Source of the DNA: an uncultured Steroidobacter sp.
GTDB taxonomy: Bacteria > Pseudomonadota > Gammaproteobacteria > Steroidobacterales > Steroidobacteraceae
Reading direction: 5' to 3'
Length of the DNA: 64,000 nucleotides
Assembly: GCF_937958065.1 (NCBI RefSeq)
Contig: NZ_CALFXI010000011.1
Location: 1-64,000 of the forward strand
In this document: one piece after another, positions 25,639-36,812 of the stretch
How the letters are laid out: every line of letters starts with the position of its first letter
Position numbering within the stretch: the stretch's first letter is position 1
Made by a program: the position numbers and the translations under genes
The notes under the pieces: generated by a model
Told to the model about the DNA's origin: nothing
The model's database searches: none
Seen by the model: the letters and a program-made list of their open reading frames with translations, nothing else

Positions 25639-25872
25639 ATGAAGACGACTGCGAAGCTGCTTTGGTCCGCGCTGCTCGCCGCCACGCTGAGTGTCGGTCT
25701 GGCCGCGTGCGAGAAGAAAGGTCCGGTGGAACAGGCCGGCGAAGAAGTCGATGAAGCCGTCGACACGCTCAAGAACGGCGGCGAGGAATCGAACGCCAAC
25801 AAGGTCGACGATGCCATCGATCAAGCCCGTGAAGGCGCCGAAGATGCGGCCGATGAGCTGAAAGAGAAATAA
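25639..25872 (+). CDS. Small acidic lipoprotein of the stress regulon
   Basis: A 77-residue protein; the ATG at 25639 follows GGAGGAAAC. A short signal sequence ends in lipobox LAAC (about residues 20-23). The mature part is a highly charged amphipathic helix, rich in Glu/Asp/Ala with repeated VDEAVDTL-like heptads. A small periplasmic or outer-membrane stress lipoprotein is likely; no domain family is certain. Control by EcfG is inferred from the promoter at 25547-25571. It ends before a strong hairpin shared with the convergent hydrolase gene. Confidence 0.8.
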   Translation: MKTTAKLLWSALLAATLSVGLAACEKKGPVEQAGEEVDEAVDTLKNGGEESNANKVDDAIDQAREGAEDAADELKEK

Positions 25873-25889
25873 TCGATCGTTTGTTTCGC

Positions 25890-25927
25890 AACGAAGCCTG
25901 CGTCGCGCCAGCGGCGCAGGCTTCGTT
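25890..25927. terminator. Bidirectional terminator hairpin
   Basis: A perfect 13-base-pair stem, AACGAAGCCTGCG (25890-25902) with CGCAGGCTTCGTT (25915-25927). It lies exactly between the convergent lipoprotein and hydrolase genes. Confidence 0.8.
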
Positions 25928-26806
25928 TCATTTGGACTCGAGAAATTCTTCGATCAGCGCCGCGACTTCATCGGGTCGCTCATGGTGCAGCATGTGGCCG
26001 GCATCATGGACGGTCGCGAAGGTCGGGTGTCGATACAGCGCGCGCAGCCTGGGCTCGGCCAGCTCGTCGGCCATGCGTTTCACCAGCTCGGACTGATCGC
26101 CCAGCACGAACAGCAATGGCGCCTCGATCGCGCGCCAGCAGGCTTCGGCTTGCTCGCGCGAGTACAGCACGGGATTGGTGCGCTTGTGTCTGGGATCGGC
26201 GCGTAGCTCGATCCTGCCGTCCTCCCGGGGCTGTCCCCAGGAGCGCGCAATGAACTCCACTCGATCTCTCGGAGTGCGAGGGTTGCGACGCGCGAGCACG
26301 CGCACCAGCTGCTCGTAGTTCTCGTAAACGGCGAACTCGGTACCGTGCTTCACTTCATCGAGCCACTGCGCATAGCGCGCCGGTGCCTGGTCCGGCGTGG
26401 TACGCGCCATCCCGAACCCTTCGAGGCTGACGAGGCGGCGGACGCGCCGCGGCCGCACGCCCGCGTACAACATTGCGATGTTGCCGCCCATGCTGTGACC
26501 GACCAGATCGATCGGCGCGTCGGGCGCCAACTGATCCAGCAGCGCATCCAGATCGGCGAGGTAATCGGGAAACCAGTAGCCATCGGCGGGCCGGCCGGTG
26601 CGACCGAAGCCGCGCATGTCGATGGCGAGGCAGGTGCGGTCGGCGGCGAAACAATCGACCAGGAACTGATAGGTCTCGCCCGTATCGCCCCAGCCGTGCA
26701 GCAGGATCAGCGGATCGGGGTTGGTGCCCGGCCAGCGATACAGGTGGAAGGTCAGGCCGCGCGCCTGAAGCTGGAGGTGTTGCAGGGGGCGCAGCGATCG
26801 ATACAT
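25928..26806 (-). CDS. Alpha/beta hydrolase
   Basis: A 292-residue alpha/beta-hydrolase. The oxyanion region is LILLHGWGDTGETYQF, the nucleophile elbow GHSMGG, the late acidic residue sits in FVLGDQSELV, and the catalytic His is in VHDAGHMLHHERPD. The complete triad predicts an active esterase, lipase or epoxide/haloalkane-type enzyme; the substrate is not readable. The ATG at 26806 begins MYRSLRPLQ; an ATG at 26863 would prepend an Arg/Pro-rich stretch with no conserved character. It lies convergent to the stress lipoprotein and downstream of the histone-like gene on the same strand. Confidence 0.85.
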   Translation of the reverse strand: MYRSLRPLQHLQLQARGLTFHLYRWPGTNPDPLILLHGWGDTGETYQFLVDCFAADRTCLAIDMRGFGRTGRPADGYWFPDYLADLDALLDQLAPDAPIDLVGHSMGGNIAMLYAGVRPRRVRRLVSLEGFGMARTTPDQAPARYAQWLDEVKHGTEFAVYENYEQLVRVLARRNPRTPRDRVEFIARSWGQPREDGRIELRADPRHKRTNPVLYSREQAEACWRAIEAPLLFVLGDQSELVKRMADELAEPRLRALYRHPTFATVHDAGHMLHHERPDEVAALIEEFLESK

Positions 26807-26886
26807 CGAAAGCGGTGGGTCGGCGGGGAATGGCGATGCCGTACGCCTCGCGGAGCACGGCATCGCCCACTTACATCAGCGTGCGA

Positions 26887-27066
26887 TTACTTCTTCTGCG
26901 GCGTGCGGACCACGGTCGCACCGGCCTTGCCGGCCTTCTTCTTGCTGGCCTTCTTGGCGGCGACCTTCTTCGTGCCGACCTTCTTGCTGGCGACCTTCTT
27001 GGTGCCGACGTTCTTCTTGGTGGCCTTCTTGCCAGCCTTTTTGCTCGCCTTACGCTTCGTTGCCAT
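26887..27066 (-). CDS. Histone H1-like Lys/Ala-rich protein
   Basis: A 59-residue, extremely basic protein made of repeats such as KKVGTKKVASKK and KKATKK, ending TVVRTPQKK. The ATG at 27066 follows GGAG eight bases upstream. The composition matches the bacterial H1-like / AlgP C-terminal type of protein that binds DNA non-specifically and compacts or bridges it. The repetitive AAG codons make the opposite strand look open too, but the SD, start and stop all fit the minus strand. A tandem AGTCACGTG repeat lies in the divergent promoter region it shares with the kinase gene. Confidence 0.8.
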   Translation of the reverse strand: MATKRKASKKAGKKATKKNVGTKKVASKKVGTKKVAAKKASKKKAGKAGATVVRTPQKK

Positions 27067-27112
27067 GATTCATTCTCCGGGTTAGTCCCAATTCAGACGG
27101 ATTTCAGTTTTA

Positions 27113-27130
27113 AGTCACGTGAGTCACGTG
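27113..27130. promoter_or_regulatory. Tandem AGTCACGTG repeat in a divergent promoter region
   Basis: Two exact head-to-tail copies of AGTCACGTG (27113-27121 and 27122-27130), each containing the palindrome CACGTG. They lie between the histone-like gene and the TPR kinase gene. Possibly an operator; no known regulator is assigned. Confidence 0.4.
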
Positions 27131-27180
27131 CCTGGGCGCATATTACACGGTAGCGGCCCTCTGATGCATGATGGTAGGCG

Positions 27181-29847
<2,667 letters not shown>

Positions 29848-29864
29848 GCGAGCGAGTGTCGCGA

Positions 29865-30047
29865 CTACAGGCGGTTGTTGGATTCGTTGGTAAAGATCGG
29901 CCGCAACGGCCACACCGGACAGAGCTCCTCGATCACGACCATGAGCTCGTCCAATGCCTGATACGGATCGGCAGGCACGGGCGGAGGCGTATCCACGCCG
30001 CCCTCCGCAAAAAGAGGAGCGTCAGTCGATTTCTCGGAGCAGCTCAT
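29865..30047 (-). CDS. Small protein of unknown function
   Basis: A 60-residue protein. The core PYQALDELMVVIEELCPVWP looks like a folded helix followed by a Pro/Trp turn, whereas the N-terminus is Pro/Ala-rich. It overlaps the end of the 45-residue upstream gene by 26 bases and closes the ilvA transcript. By eye it resembles small proteins found next to nucleotidyltransferase genes, but I cannot confirm a family. Confidence 0.45.
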   Translation of the reverse strand: MSCSEKSTDAPLFAEGGVDTPPPVPADPYQALDELMVVIEELCPVWPLRPIFTNESNNRL

Positions 30048-30159
30048 CGAGCAATCCCGTACGGTCGCCGCCGATCAGCGCGAACTGCGCATCGATGGCT
30101 CGCAGAGCCGCGGTGACTTCGGCGATCTGTCTTCCGAGACGGGAGACTGGCGCCGCCAT
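30022..30159 (-). CDS. Very small protein, possible nucleotidyltransferase remnant
   Basis: 45 residues, starting five bases after the ilvA stop, with GGGCGGG upstream. The sequence is a helix followed by AQFALIGGD. That pattern resembles the first strand of MNT/AbiEii-like nucleotidyltransferase domains, but the rest of such a domain is missing. It could be a truncated gene, or a genuine small protein translated with ilvA. Confidence 0.4.
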   Translation of the reverse strand: MAAPVSRLGRQIAEVTAALRAIDAQFALIGGDRTGLLDELLREID

Positions 30160-30164
30160 CGCTG

Positions 30165-31685
30165 CTACCCGCCCAAGAACATCTTGTACGCCGAGTTGTC
30201 CGTCTCTTCGGCGCACACGTACTTCAGCTCGCGCACGTGCAGGTCGAACTCGGTGCTTTCGGCGGGTGGGATCTGGACACCGACCAGGACGCGGCCGTAG
30301 TCGGAGCCGTGGTTGCGGTAGTGGAACAGCGTGATGTTCCAGCGCGTGCCGATGGCATTGAGGAACTTCAGCAGTGCGCCCGGGCGCTCCGGGAATTCGA
30401 AGCGGAACAACCGCTCGTTGTCCAGGCCGCGGGCATGGCCGCCGATCATGTAGCGGACGTGCAGCTTGGCGACCTCGTTGTCGCTCATGTCGTGCACGTT
30501 GTAACCCGAGGCCTGCAGGGACTTGATGACCGCTTCCTTCTCGCGCCGGCCATCGCTCAAGCCCAGGCCGACGAACAACTGCGCCGAGGCGGCATCGCTG
30601 TAGCGATAATTGAACTCGGTGATGCTGCGCCGGCCGAGCGTTTCGCAGAAGCGCAGGAAGCTGCCCTTCGCTTCCGGAATCTCCACCGAGATCAGCGCCT
30701 CGCGCTGGCCGCCGATGTCGGCGCGCTCCGCGACGTGACGCAGCCGATCGAAATTCACATTGGCGCCGCAATTGATCGAAATGAAGGTGCGATCGCGGCA
30801 CTGCTCCCGCTGCACGTAGCGTTTGATGCCGGCGACCGACAGCGCCCCCGAGGGCTCCACGATGGTGCGGTTCTCCTCGAAGATGTCCTGCATGGCCGCG
30901 CAGATCTCGTCGGTGCTGACCAGGACGATCTCGTCGACGTACTCACGCGCCAGCCGAAACGTTTCCTCGCCCACGCGCCTCACCGCGACGCCGTCGGCGA
31001 AGATGCCAACGCGATCCAGGGTGATGCGCTTGCCCGCCTGCAGCGACCTGGACATCGCGTCCGCATCCTCGGGCTCGACGCCGATGATCTTGATCTTAGG
31101 GAACAGATACTTCACGTACGCGGCCACGCCGGCGATCAGGCCGCCGCCGCCGACGGCGATGAAGATGGCATCGATCTGCTCGCCCGCGCACTGACGCAGC
31201 AGCTCCATGCCGATGGTGCCCTGGCCGGCGATCACATCCGGATCGTCGAAGGGATGAATGAACGCCAGCTGGCGCTCGCTCATCAGCTTCATCGCATGTT
31301 CGTAGGCCTGATCGTAGTCGTCGCCGTGGAGCACGACCTCGGCGCCATGATCCAACACCGCTTGAACTTTGATCTGCGGCGTGGTCTGAGGCATAACGAT
31401 GGTTGCTGGAATACCGCGCCGTTTGGCGGCCAGCGCCACGCCCTGGGCATGATTGCCGGCCGAAGCGCAGATCACGCCGCGCCTGGCGGCGGTTTCCGAC
31501 AGGTGTGCAATCTTGTTGTAGGCGCCACGAATCTTGAACGAGAAGACCGGCTGCAGATCCTCGCGCTTGAAGAGAATGCTGTTACCCAGGCGGCGGCTGA
31601 GCCGCGGTGCCGCGTCGAGCGGAGTAGCGATGGCAACGTCATAGACGCGCGCCTTGAGAATACGTTCCAGGTAATCGTGGGACAT
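30165..31685 (-). CDS. ilvA: Threonine dehydratase, biosynthetic
   Basis: A 506-residue PLP enzyme that deaminates threonine to 2-oxobutanoate, the first committed step to isoleucine. PLP Lys51 is in FSFKIRGAYNK, the glycine loop is AVGGGGLIAG, and SAGNHAQG binds substrate phosphate/PLP. Two ACT-like regulatory domains (about 330-505) carry ELKYVCAEE and FPERPGALLKF, so allosteric control by isoleucine is expected. This length is typical of the E. coli-type enzyme. The ATG at 31685 begins MSHDYLERIL; a start nine codons earlier is less likely. ilvB and ilvN lie about 15 kb away in the same window. Confidence 0.95.
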   Translation of the reverse strand: MSHDYLERILKARVYDVAIATPLDAAPRLSRRLGNSILFKREDLQPVFSFKIRGAYNKIAHLSETAARRGVICASAGNHAQGVALAAKRRGIPATIVMPQTTPQIKVQAVLDHGAEVVLHGDDYDQAYEHAMKLMSERQLAFIHPFDDPDVIAGQGTIGMELLRQCAGEQIDAIFIAVGGGGLIAGVAAYVKYLFPKIKIIGVEPEDADAMSRSLQAGKRITLDRVGIFADGVAVRRVGEETFRLAREYVDEIVLVSTDEICAAMQDIFEENRTIVEPSGALSVAGIKRYVQREQCRDRTFISINCGANVNFDRLRHVAERADIGGQREALISVEIPEAKGSFLRFCETLGRRSITEFNYRYSDAASAQLFVGLGLSDGRREKEAVIKSLQASGYNVHDMSDNEVAKLHVRYMIGGHARGLDNERLFRFEFPERPGALLKFLNAIGTRWNITLFHYRNHGSDYGRVLVGVQIPPAESTEFDLHVRELKYVCAEETDNSAYKMFLGG

Positions 31686-31785
31686 ACAGGCCAGGATACC
31701 GCATTCCTGCAATAATGCGCGCCGCTCCAGACGCTACCAATAGATGACTTGGGCCGCCGCCACCGACTCACTTCTGAACGTCCGC

Positions 31786-33111
31786 ATGAACGATTCGACC
31801 CACCGCCTGACACGCCGCGACCTGCTTGCCTCATCCCTGGTGACATCCCTGGGCGCCGCAGCCCTCGGTGCATCCACGCCCGCCACCGCCCAGCCGATCG
31901 GCAGCATGCCGGCCACCACCAAAGAGCTGTGGCAGTGGTTTCGCATCCAGCCGGTGCTGGACCTGCAACGAACCTATCTGGATGTCGCCGGCGCCGGCCC
32001 CACGCTGCGTGCCGCGATGGCGACCGAATATCGCGTGCGGGATTCGCACAGTCTGAACGTCGCCTCGTTCGGCGAGGCGCAGTGGGGCGTCGAGACCACA
32101 CGCATGGCGACCGCTTTCGGCGGATTCGTCGGCTGCGACGCCGACGAGATCGTGTTCACCCGGGGCACTGGCGAAGCGCTCGCGACCGTCGCCAACGGCC
32201 TCGACCTGAACCCGGGCGACGAAGTCATCACCACCACTCGCGAGCATCCCGCCGCGCTCAGTCCCTGGCTGCTGCTCGCGAGACGCCGCGGCATCGTGGT
32301 CAAACAGATCGATCTGCCGGCACCATTGAGCGGCCCGGAGCAGGCGCTCGGCCTGTTCGCCGGCGCCGTCACGGATCGCACCAGAGTCATCATGTTCTCT
32401 CACGTGCAGTATGCGGACGGAACATTGATGCCGGTGGTCGAGCTGTGTCAGTTCGCCCGCCAGCGCAATCTGATCAGCGTGGTCGATGGCGCGCAGGCGC
32501 TCGGCATGCTGGATTTTCAGTTGCGCGAGCTGGGCTGCGATTTCTACGGCGCGTCGTTTCACAAGTGGCTCGGCGGCAGCAACGGCACGGGGATGTTGTA
32601 CGTGCGCCGGGACATGCTCGATCGCATCTGGCCGTCGCTGCCGCGCGGCATCGATGCTTCGCCGCCGGTCGTCACGCCGACGCAATCGGCGGGTCATGTG
32701 GGCGCACCGGCCGCGCTGCATAAGTTAGGAAATATCGTGCCGCTGTGCTGGGCACCGTTGCGCGGCTCGGAAGTCGCGCTGGATTTTCAACGGCAGGTCA
32801 TGCGCAGCAGGATCGAAGCGCGCATTCGAGAGCTGACGATCTACGCGCGCCTGCGCTTGCAACAGCTGCCCGGCGTGGAGCTGCTGACACCGAACCGTCC
32901 CGGCTCATGGGGCGGCATTCTCTCGTTCCACGTGCCCGGACGCCTCGCATCGGACATCACGCTCGGGCTGGTGCGCGGACATCGCGTGTTCGCGCGTGAC
33001 ATGCAGTGGCCCGGCAAGAGCGAGGGCGCGGTGCGCGTCTCGCTCGCCGCATTCAATACGCACGATGAAGTGGACAAGCTGTTCGCGGGTCTGCAGCAAG
33101 TGCTTCGTTAG
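31786..33111 (+). CDS. Tat-exported class V aminotransferase-family protein
   Basis: A 441-residue PLP-dependent fold-type I protein. The ATG at 31786 gives a twin-arginine signal (LTRRDLLASS, hydrophobic run, cut near ATA-QP); an earlier start at 31744 would bury it. The PLP lysine is K260 in SFHKWLGGSNGTGMLY, with VVDGAQALGMLD and TTTREHPAAL as the aspartate and substrate-loop motifs. It resembles isopenicillin-N-epimerase/cysteine-desulfurase relatives, a family with several Tat-exported members of unknown substrate. A small membrane protein gene follows 12 bases later. Confidence 0.85.
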   Translation: MNDSTHRLTRRDLLASSLVTSLGAAALGASTPATAQPIGSMPATTKELWQWFRIQPVLDLQRTYLDVAGAGPTLRAAMATEYRVRDSHSLNVASFGEAQWGVETTRMATAFGGFVGCDADEIVFTRGTGEALATVANGLDLNPGDEVITTTREHPAALSPWLLLARRRGIVVKQIDLPAPLSGPEQALGLFAGAVTDRTRVIMFSHVQYADGTLMPVVELCQFARQRNLISVVDGAQALGMLDFQLRELGCDFYGASFHKWLGGSNGTGMLYVRRDMLDRIWPSLPRGIDASPPVVTPTQSAGHVGAPAALHKLGNIVPLCWAPLRGSEVALDFQRQVMRSRIEARIRELTIYARLRLQQLPGVELLTPNRPGSWGGILSFHVPGRLASDITLGLVRGHRVFARDMQWPGKSEGAVRVSLAAFNTHDEVDKLFAGLQQVLR

Positions 33112-33123
33112 GCCCGCGAGACC

Positions 33124-33537
33124 ATGGTCGAACTGAGCTATCTGCTGATCATGGGCAGCCTCAGCGGGCTGGTCGCCGTGCTGGCCCATTCGGTGCTCCA
33201 TTCTCTTTATCAGCTGGTGCACGCGGGCGACTCGCCCGCCAGCGCGGTGAGTTTCACGGATGCCTTCCTGCACCTGGTCTGCGGCACCGGGCTCGGACTG
33301 TTGTTCTGGCTCAGCTGGGGCCTGGCGGGCATCGTCGACGTGCCCTGGTGGATTCGCGGGCTGTCGTTCGCGATGCTGTGCTGGGTGCCGGTCTCGTTGC
33401 CCGCGGTGATTGCCGCCTGGCTCAGTGCCGCGCCGGGACTGTCGACGAAAACGATGGCGCTGATGGCGTCGCGGTGGGCGACGACCTGCCTGATCGCAGG
33501 CCTCGCCTTTGCATGGAGCTGGGAGCGCTCGGCCTGA
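33124..33537 (+). CDS. Four-helix membrane protein of unknown function
   Basis: A 137-residue protein with four predicted transmembrane helices (about 5-28, 45-70, 75-98, 112-132). It starts just after the aminotransferase gene and is probably co-transcribed. No motif or family is recognised. Confidence 0.65.
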   Translation: MVELSYLLIMGSLSGLVAVLAHSVLHSLYQLVHAGDSPASAVSFTDAFLHLVCGTGLGLLFWLSWGLAGIVDVPWWIRGLSFAMLCWVPVSLPAVIAAWLSAAPGLSTKTMALMASRWATTCLIAGLAFAWSWERSA

Positions 33538-33555
33538 GCGCTTCCAGCCAGTGGC

Positions 33556-34434
33556 TCAACGGTCGAAGAACTCGCGCGCCACGGAAGTGAAGCGCTGCGG
33601 AGCTGCGCTCAGGAAGCCCTGACCGTAATCCGGCAGATCCAGCATCGAGCCATTCGGCAACGAGGCGCGAGCGCGGCCGCAGTGCTCGAAGAATTCATCC
33701 TTCAAGCGCAACACCAGCGCCGACTGTTTGACCAGAGGCAAGCGCTCGGACGCGGGATACTCGACCATCGCAACGAACGCTCGCGCGCCACTGCTGCCGG
33801 CGCGCAGCCGATCGCTCAGCTCGTCGGTCAAAGAGCCGATGGGCGCACCCGGTCCGCGACGCTCGAGTAGCCGCTGCCACTCCTCCGACACATCGCTGCC
33901 GTCTTCACGCGAGCCCGGCGCAGCCACGTTCTGCAGAAGCGCGGCGCGATCTTGAGCAGAATAGGACGGCACGCCCCACAACATCACGCGACGGATCAGC
34001 TGCGGACGCGTGATGGCGAGCTCGGCCGCAACCAGCGCTCCGAGCTGATAGCCAGCGAGATCGACGCTGCGCAGACGCATGCCGTCGAGGAAATCGCCGA
34101 TCGACGCGGCCAGGTCGGCGACGGTCGCCTTGCTGCTGGCCGGATCGGAATTACCGTGCCCGGGTAGATCGGGCGCGTAGACGCTGCGGTCATGTCCCAG
34201 CTCGCGCAGGATGGGCGCGAACAACCGGCCCGAGCCGCCGCTGTGATGCAGGCAGATAACCGGTGTACGCTCGTCGAAACCGCCGCCGGATGGGTAAGCC
34301 GTGGACAGATGAATCTGGCCGTGGCGGCTCTCGGCGTAGGAGCGACGCACGTGCACGACAGCGGGCTGAGGCAACGGCAGGCGATTGCGATACTTGGCTT
34401 GGATCACTCGAAGTCCCCTATTCTGACGCTCCAT
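33556..34434 (-). CDS. Alpha/beta-hydrolase-fold protein lacking the catalytic Ser and His
   Basis: A 292-residue alpha/beta-hydrolase fold: TPVICLHHSGGSGRLFAPIL, then YAPDLPGHGNSDP. The nucleophile elbow, normally GxSxG, reads LAGYQLGALVA with Gln at the Ser position, and the region where the catalytic His should lie reads DLPDYGQGFLSAAP. Both key residues therefore appear to be missing, so it is unlikely to be a hydrolase by the usual mechanism. Cofactor-free dioxygenases or binding proteins use the fold differently. The ATG at 34434 follows GGAGG. The gene is divergent from the S9 peptidase. Confidence 0.8.
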   Translation of the reverse strand: MERQNRGLRVIQAKYRNRLPLPQPAVVHVRRSYAESRHGQIHLSTAYPSGGGFDERTPVICLHHSGGSGRLFAPILRELGHDRSVYAPDLPGHGNSDPASSKATVADLAASIGDFLDGMRLRSVDLAGYQLGALVAAELAITRPQLIRRVMLWGVPSYSAQDRAALLQNVAAPGSREDGSDVSEEWQRLLERRGPGAPIGSLTDELSDRLRAGSSGARAFVAMVEYPASERLPLVKQSALVLRLKDEFFEHCGRARASLPNGSMLDLPDYGQGFLSAAPQRFTSVAREFFDR

Positions 34435-34661
34435 GCGACCGACGCCTCCGTGCGAGTTGAGCGTGGCTCTCGCGAGCCGTGACACGGGCACGTATTCAAA
34501 CGGGACCGTGCACTTGCTGGACAGTCGAAAGTGTACGTAGCGATGCCAGCCAAGAAATGGACTTACTTCTCAGCTTGCACAGTACGCTCGGATGCTTCGC
34601 TAGACTAACCAGACTAATGTCAATTGCAGGACCCGATTCGAGAACAGCAAGAGGCACACCG

Positions 34662-36812
34662 ATGATCCGCATGCCGCCCCTTAGCAGACACGAGCGCAGT
34701 CGTTGTCATAAGCAAAATTCCCACACGCTCACTGTGGTCGCACTCATCGCCGGCATCGTGCTCGCGACTGCCGCGCACGCCGAGCCTTACAGCGCCGCGG
34801 CGATGTGGCAGCTGCAACGACTCGGCACTCCCGATATTTCTCCCGATGGGCGACTCGCCGTCGTGCCGGTCACGCGCTACGACGTCGACAAGAACAAAGG
34901 CGACACCGATCTGTGGCTGGTGCCGACCAAGCCCGGCAAGGCTCGCCAGCTCACCAGCTCCGGCGGCTCGGTCTCATCGCCGGTGTGGAGTCCGGATGGC
35001 GAGATGATCGCGTTCGTCGCCAGGCGCGGCGACGATAAACAACAGCAGCTTTATGTCATTGCGGTCGATGGCGGCGAAGCGCGGCGCGTGACCAACGTGC
35101 CCACCGGCGTGATTGCGCCGAAGTGGTTTCCGGATTCCAAGCGCATCGCGTTCCTGTCGCAGGTGTGGCCGGATCTCGCGAGCTGGTCGGAGATGGAGCG
35201 GCGCATGACCGAGCGCAACGAAGCGAAGATGACCGCGCGCGTCTGGGACAAGGCGCCGGTCAGTCACTGGGATCACTTCCTCGACGATCGCGACACGCAC
35301 ATTTATTCGGTCAACATCGACGGCGGCGAGCCGCAGGCCATCACTCGCAACGCCGGCGTCTCGCTGGATCGCGGCGAGCCCGACGCGAGCTCTTACGACA
35401 TTTCGCCGGACGGCACCGAGGTCGCCTTCGCGGTCAATACCGACAGGACCGGCGTCGATCCGAACTTCGACATCTTCACGCTGCCGGTGGAAGGCGGCTC
35501 GGCGGACAATCTGGTCAACCTGACCCAGGACAATCCGGCCGACGACACCGCGCCGCTGTACAGTCCAGACGGTCGGTCGCTGGCGTTCCGTCGTCAGACC
35601 ATCAAAGACTTCTACGCCGATCGCGCGCGGCTCATGTTGTACGACCGCCGTGGCAGCAAGCTGCGCAACCTGACCGAGAACTGGGATCGCTCCGCCGACG
35701 GCCTCGTCTGGTCCCCGGACAGCTCGGCGCTGTTCGGCGCCATCGACGACGCCGGCACACGTCGCATCTATCGCTTCGACATCGGCGGCGGCGAGCCGAA
35801 GCCGGTCACTCGCGAGCGCAGCTTCGATTCGCTCGCGATCGCGGGCAGCGGTCCGGTGATCGTCGGCCTGCGCCAGAGCTTCACCGAACCGCCAACGCTC
35901 GTGAGCATCATCGCGCGCACCGGTGCGGCCACGAAGCTGTCGGACTTCAACGACGCCGTGCTCGCGCGCCTCACGCCGGGCAAAGTCGAGAGCGTCACGT
36001 ATAAAGGCGCGAACGACGAAGACGTGCAGATGTGGGTGGTGTATCCGCCGAACTTCACGCCGGATCGCAAGTGGCCGCTCTATCTGCTGCTGCACGGCGG
36101 CCCGCACAACGGCGTCACCGACGCTTATCAGTGGCGCTGGAATGCGCAGGTGTTCGCCAACTGGGGCTATGTCACGGCCTGGCACAATTTTCACGGTTCC
36201 AGCGGCTTCGGCCAGGCGTGGACCGACTCCATCACCAAGGAATGGATGCCGCTGCCGTACGAGGACACCATCAAGGCGGCCGACTGGTTCCGCGCGCAGC
36301 CGTGGATTGATAGTGAACGAATGGCCGCTGGCGGTGGCAGCTTCGGCGGGTATCTTGCGTCTTCGTTGCTGGGCAAGCCGCATCCATTCAAGACCCTGGT
36401 GGCGCACGCAGCGGTGTACAACCAATACACTCAATACGGCAGCGATTACGGCGCGGACAGGAAACGTTTCGGCGAATTCTGGGAAGACGCCGAGCGCTTC
36501 GCGCGCAACTCGCCGCACACCTTCGCGGCCAATTTCAACACGCCGACGCTGGTGATCCATGGCCAGCTCGACCGGCGCGTGCCGGTGAACCATGGCCTGG
36601 AGCTGTTCAACGTGCTGCAGAACCGTGGCGTGCCCAGCAAGCTGGTGTACTTCCCCGACGAGAACCACTGGATCCTGAAGCCGCAGAACTCGCTGTTCTG
36701 GTACGAGACTTCACGCCAGTGGCTGGAAAAATACGTGCGGCCCGGCCCGGGCGAGGCCAGTGCGGTATCGGCAGTTCCGAGCGCGTCCACTCAGAACAAG
36801 GTGACCCAATGA
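34662..36812 (+). CDS. Secreted S9-family (prolyl oligopeptidase/DPP-like) peptidase
   Basis: A 716-residue protein. The ATG at 34662 follows GAGG seven bases upstream; a signal peptide (TVVALIAGIVLATAAHA) is cut before EPY. Residues 40-440 are TolB/beta-propeller repeats (ISPDGRLAVV, WSPDGEMIAFV, YSPDGRSLAF). The C-terminal hydrolase has LLHGGPH, the nucleophile in GGGSFGGYLAS, acidic GQLDRRVP and the His in PDENHWI. It is a dipeptidyl/acylaminoacyl-type serine peptidase in the periplasm. Its stop overlaps the epimerase-like start as ATGA. Confidence 0.9.
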   Translation: MIRMPPLSRHERSRCHKQNSHTLTVVALIAGIVLATAAHAEPYSAAAMWQLQRLGTPDISPDGRLAVVPVTRYDVDKNKGDTDLWLVPTKPGKARQLTSSGGSVSSPVWSPDGEMIAFVARRGDDKQQQLYVIAVDGGEARRVTNVPTGVIAPKWFPDSKRIAFLSQVWPDLASWSEMERRMTERNEAKMTARVWDKAPVSHWDHFLDDRDTHIYSVNIDGGEPQAITRNAGVSLDRGEPDASSYDISPDGTEVAFAVNTDRTGVDPNFDIFTLPVEGGSADNLVNLTQDNPADDTAPLYSPDGRSLAFRRQTIKDFYADRARLMLYDRRGSKLRNLTENWDRSADGLVWSPDSSALFGAIDDAGTRRIYRFDIGGGEPKPVTRERSFDSLAIAGSGPVIVGLRQSFTEPPTLVSIIARTGAATKLSDFNDAVLARLTPGKVESVTYKGANDEDVQMWVVYPPNFTPDRKWPLYLLLHGGPHNGVTDAYQWRWNAQVFANWGYVTAWHNFHGSSGFGQAWTDSITKEWMPLPYEDTIKAADWFRAQPWIDSERMAAGGGSFGGYLASSLLGKPHPFKTLVAHAAVYNQYTQYGSDYGADRKRFGEFWEDAERFARNSPHTFAANFNTPTLVIHGQLDRRVPVNHGLELFNVLQNRGVPSKLVYFPDENHWILKPQNSLFWYETSRQWLEKYVRPGPGEASAVSAVPSASTQNKVTQ

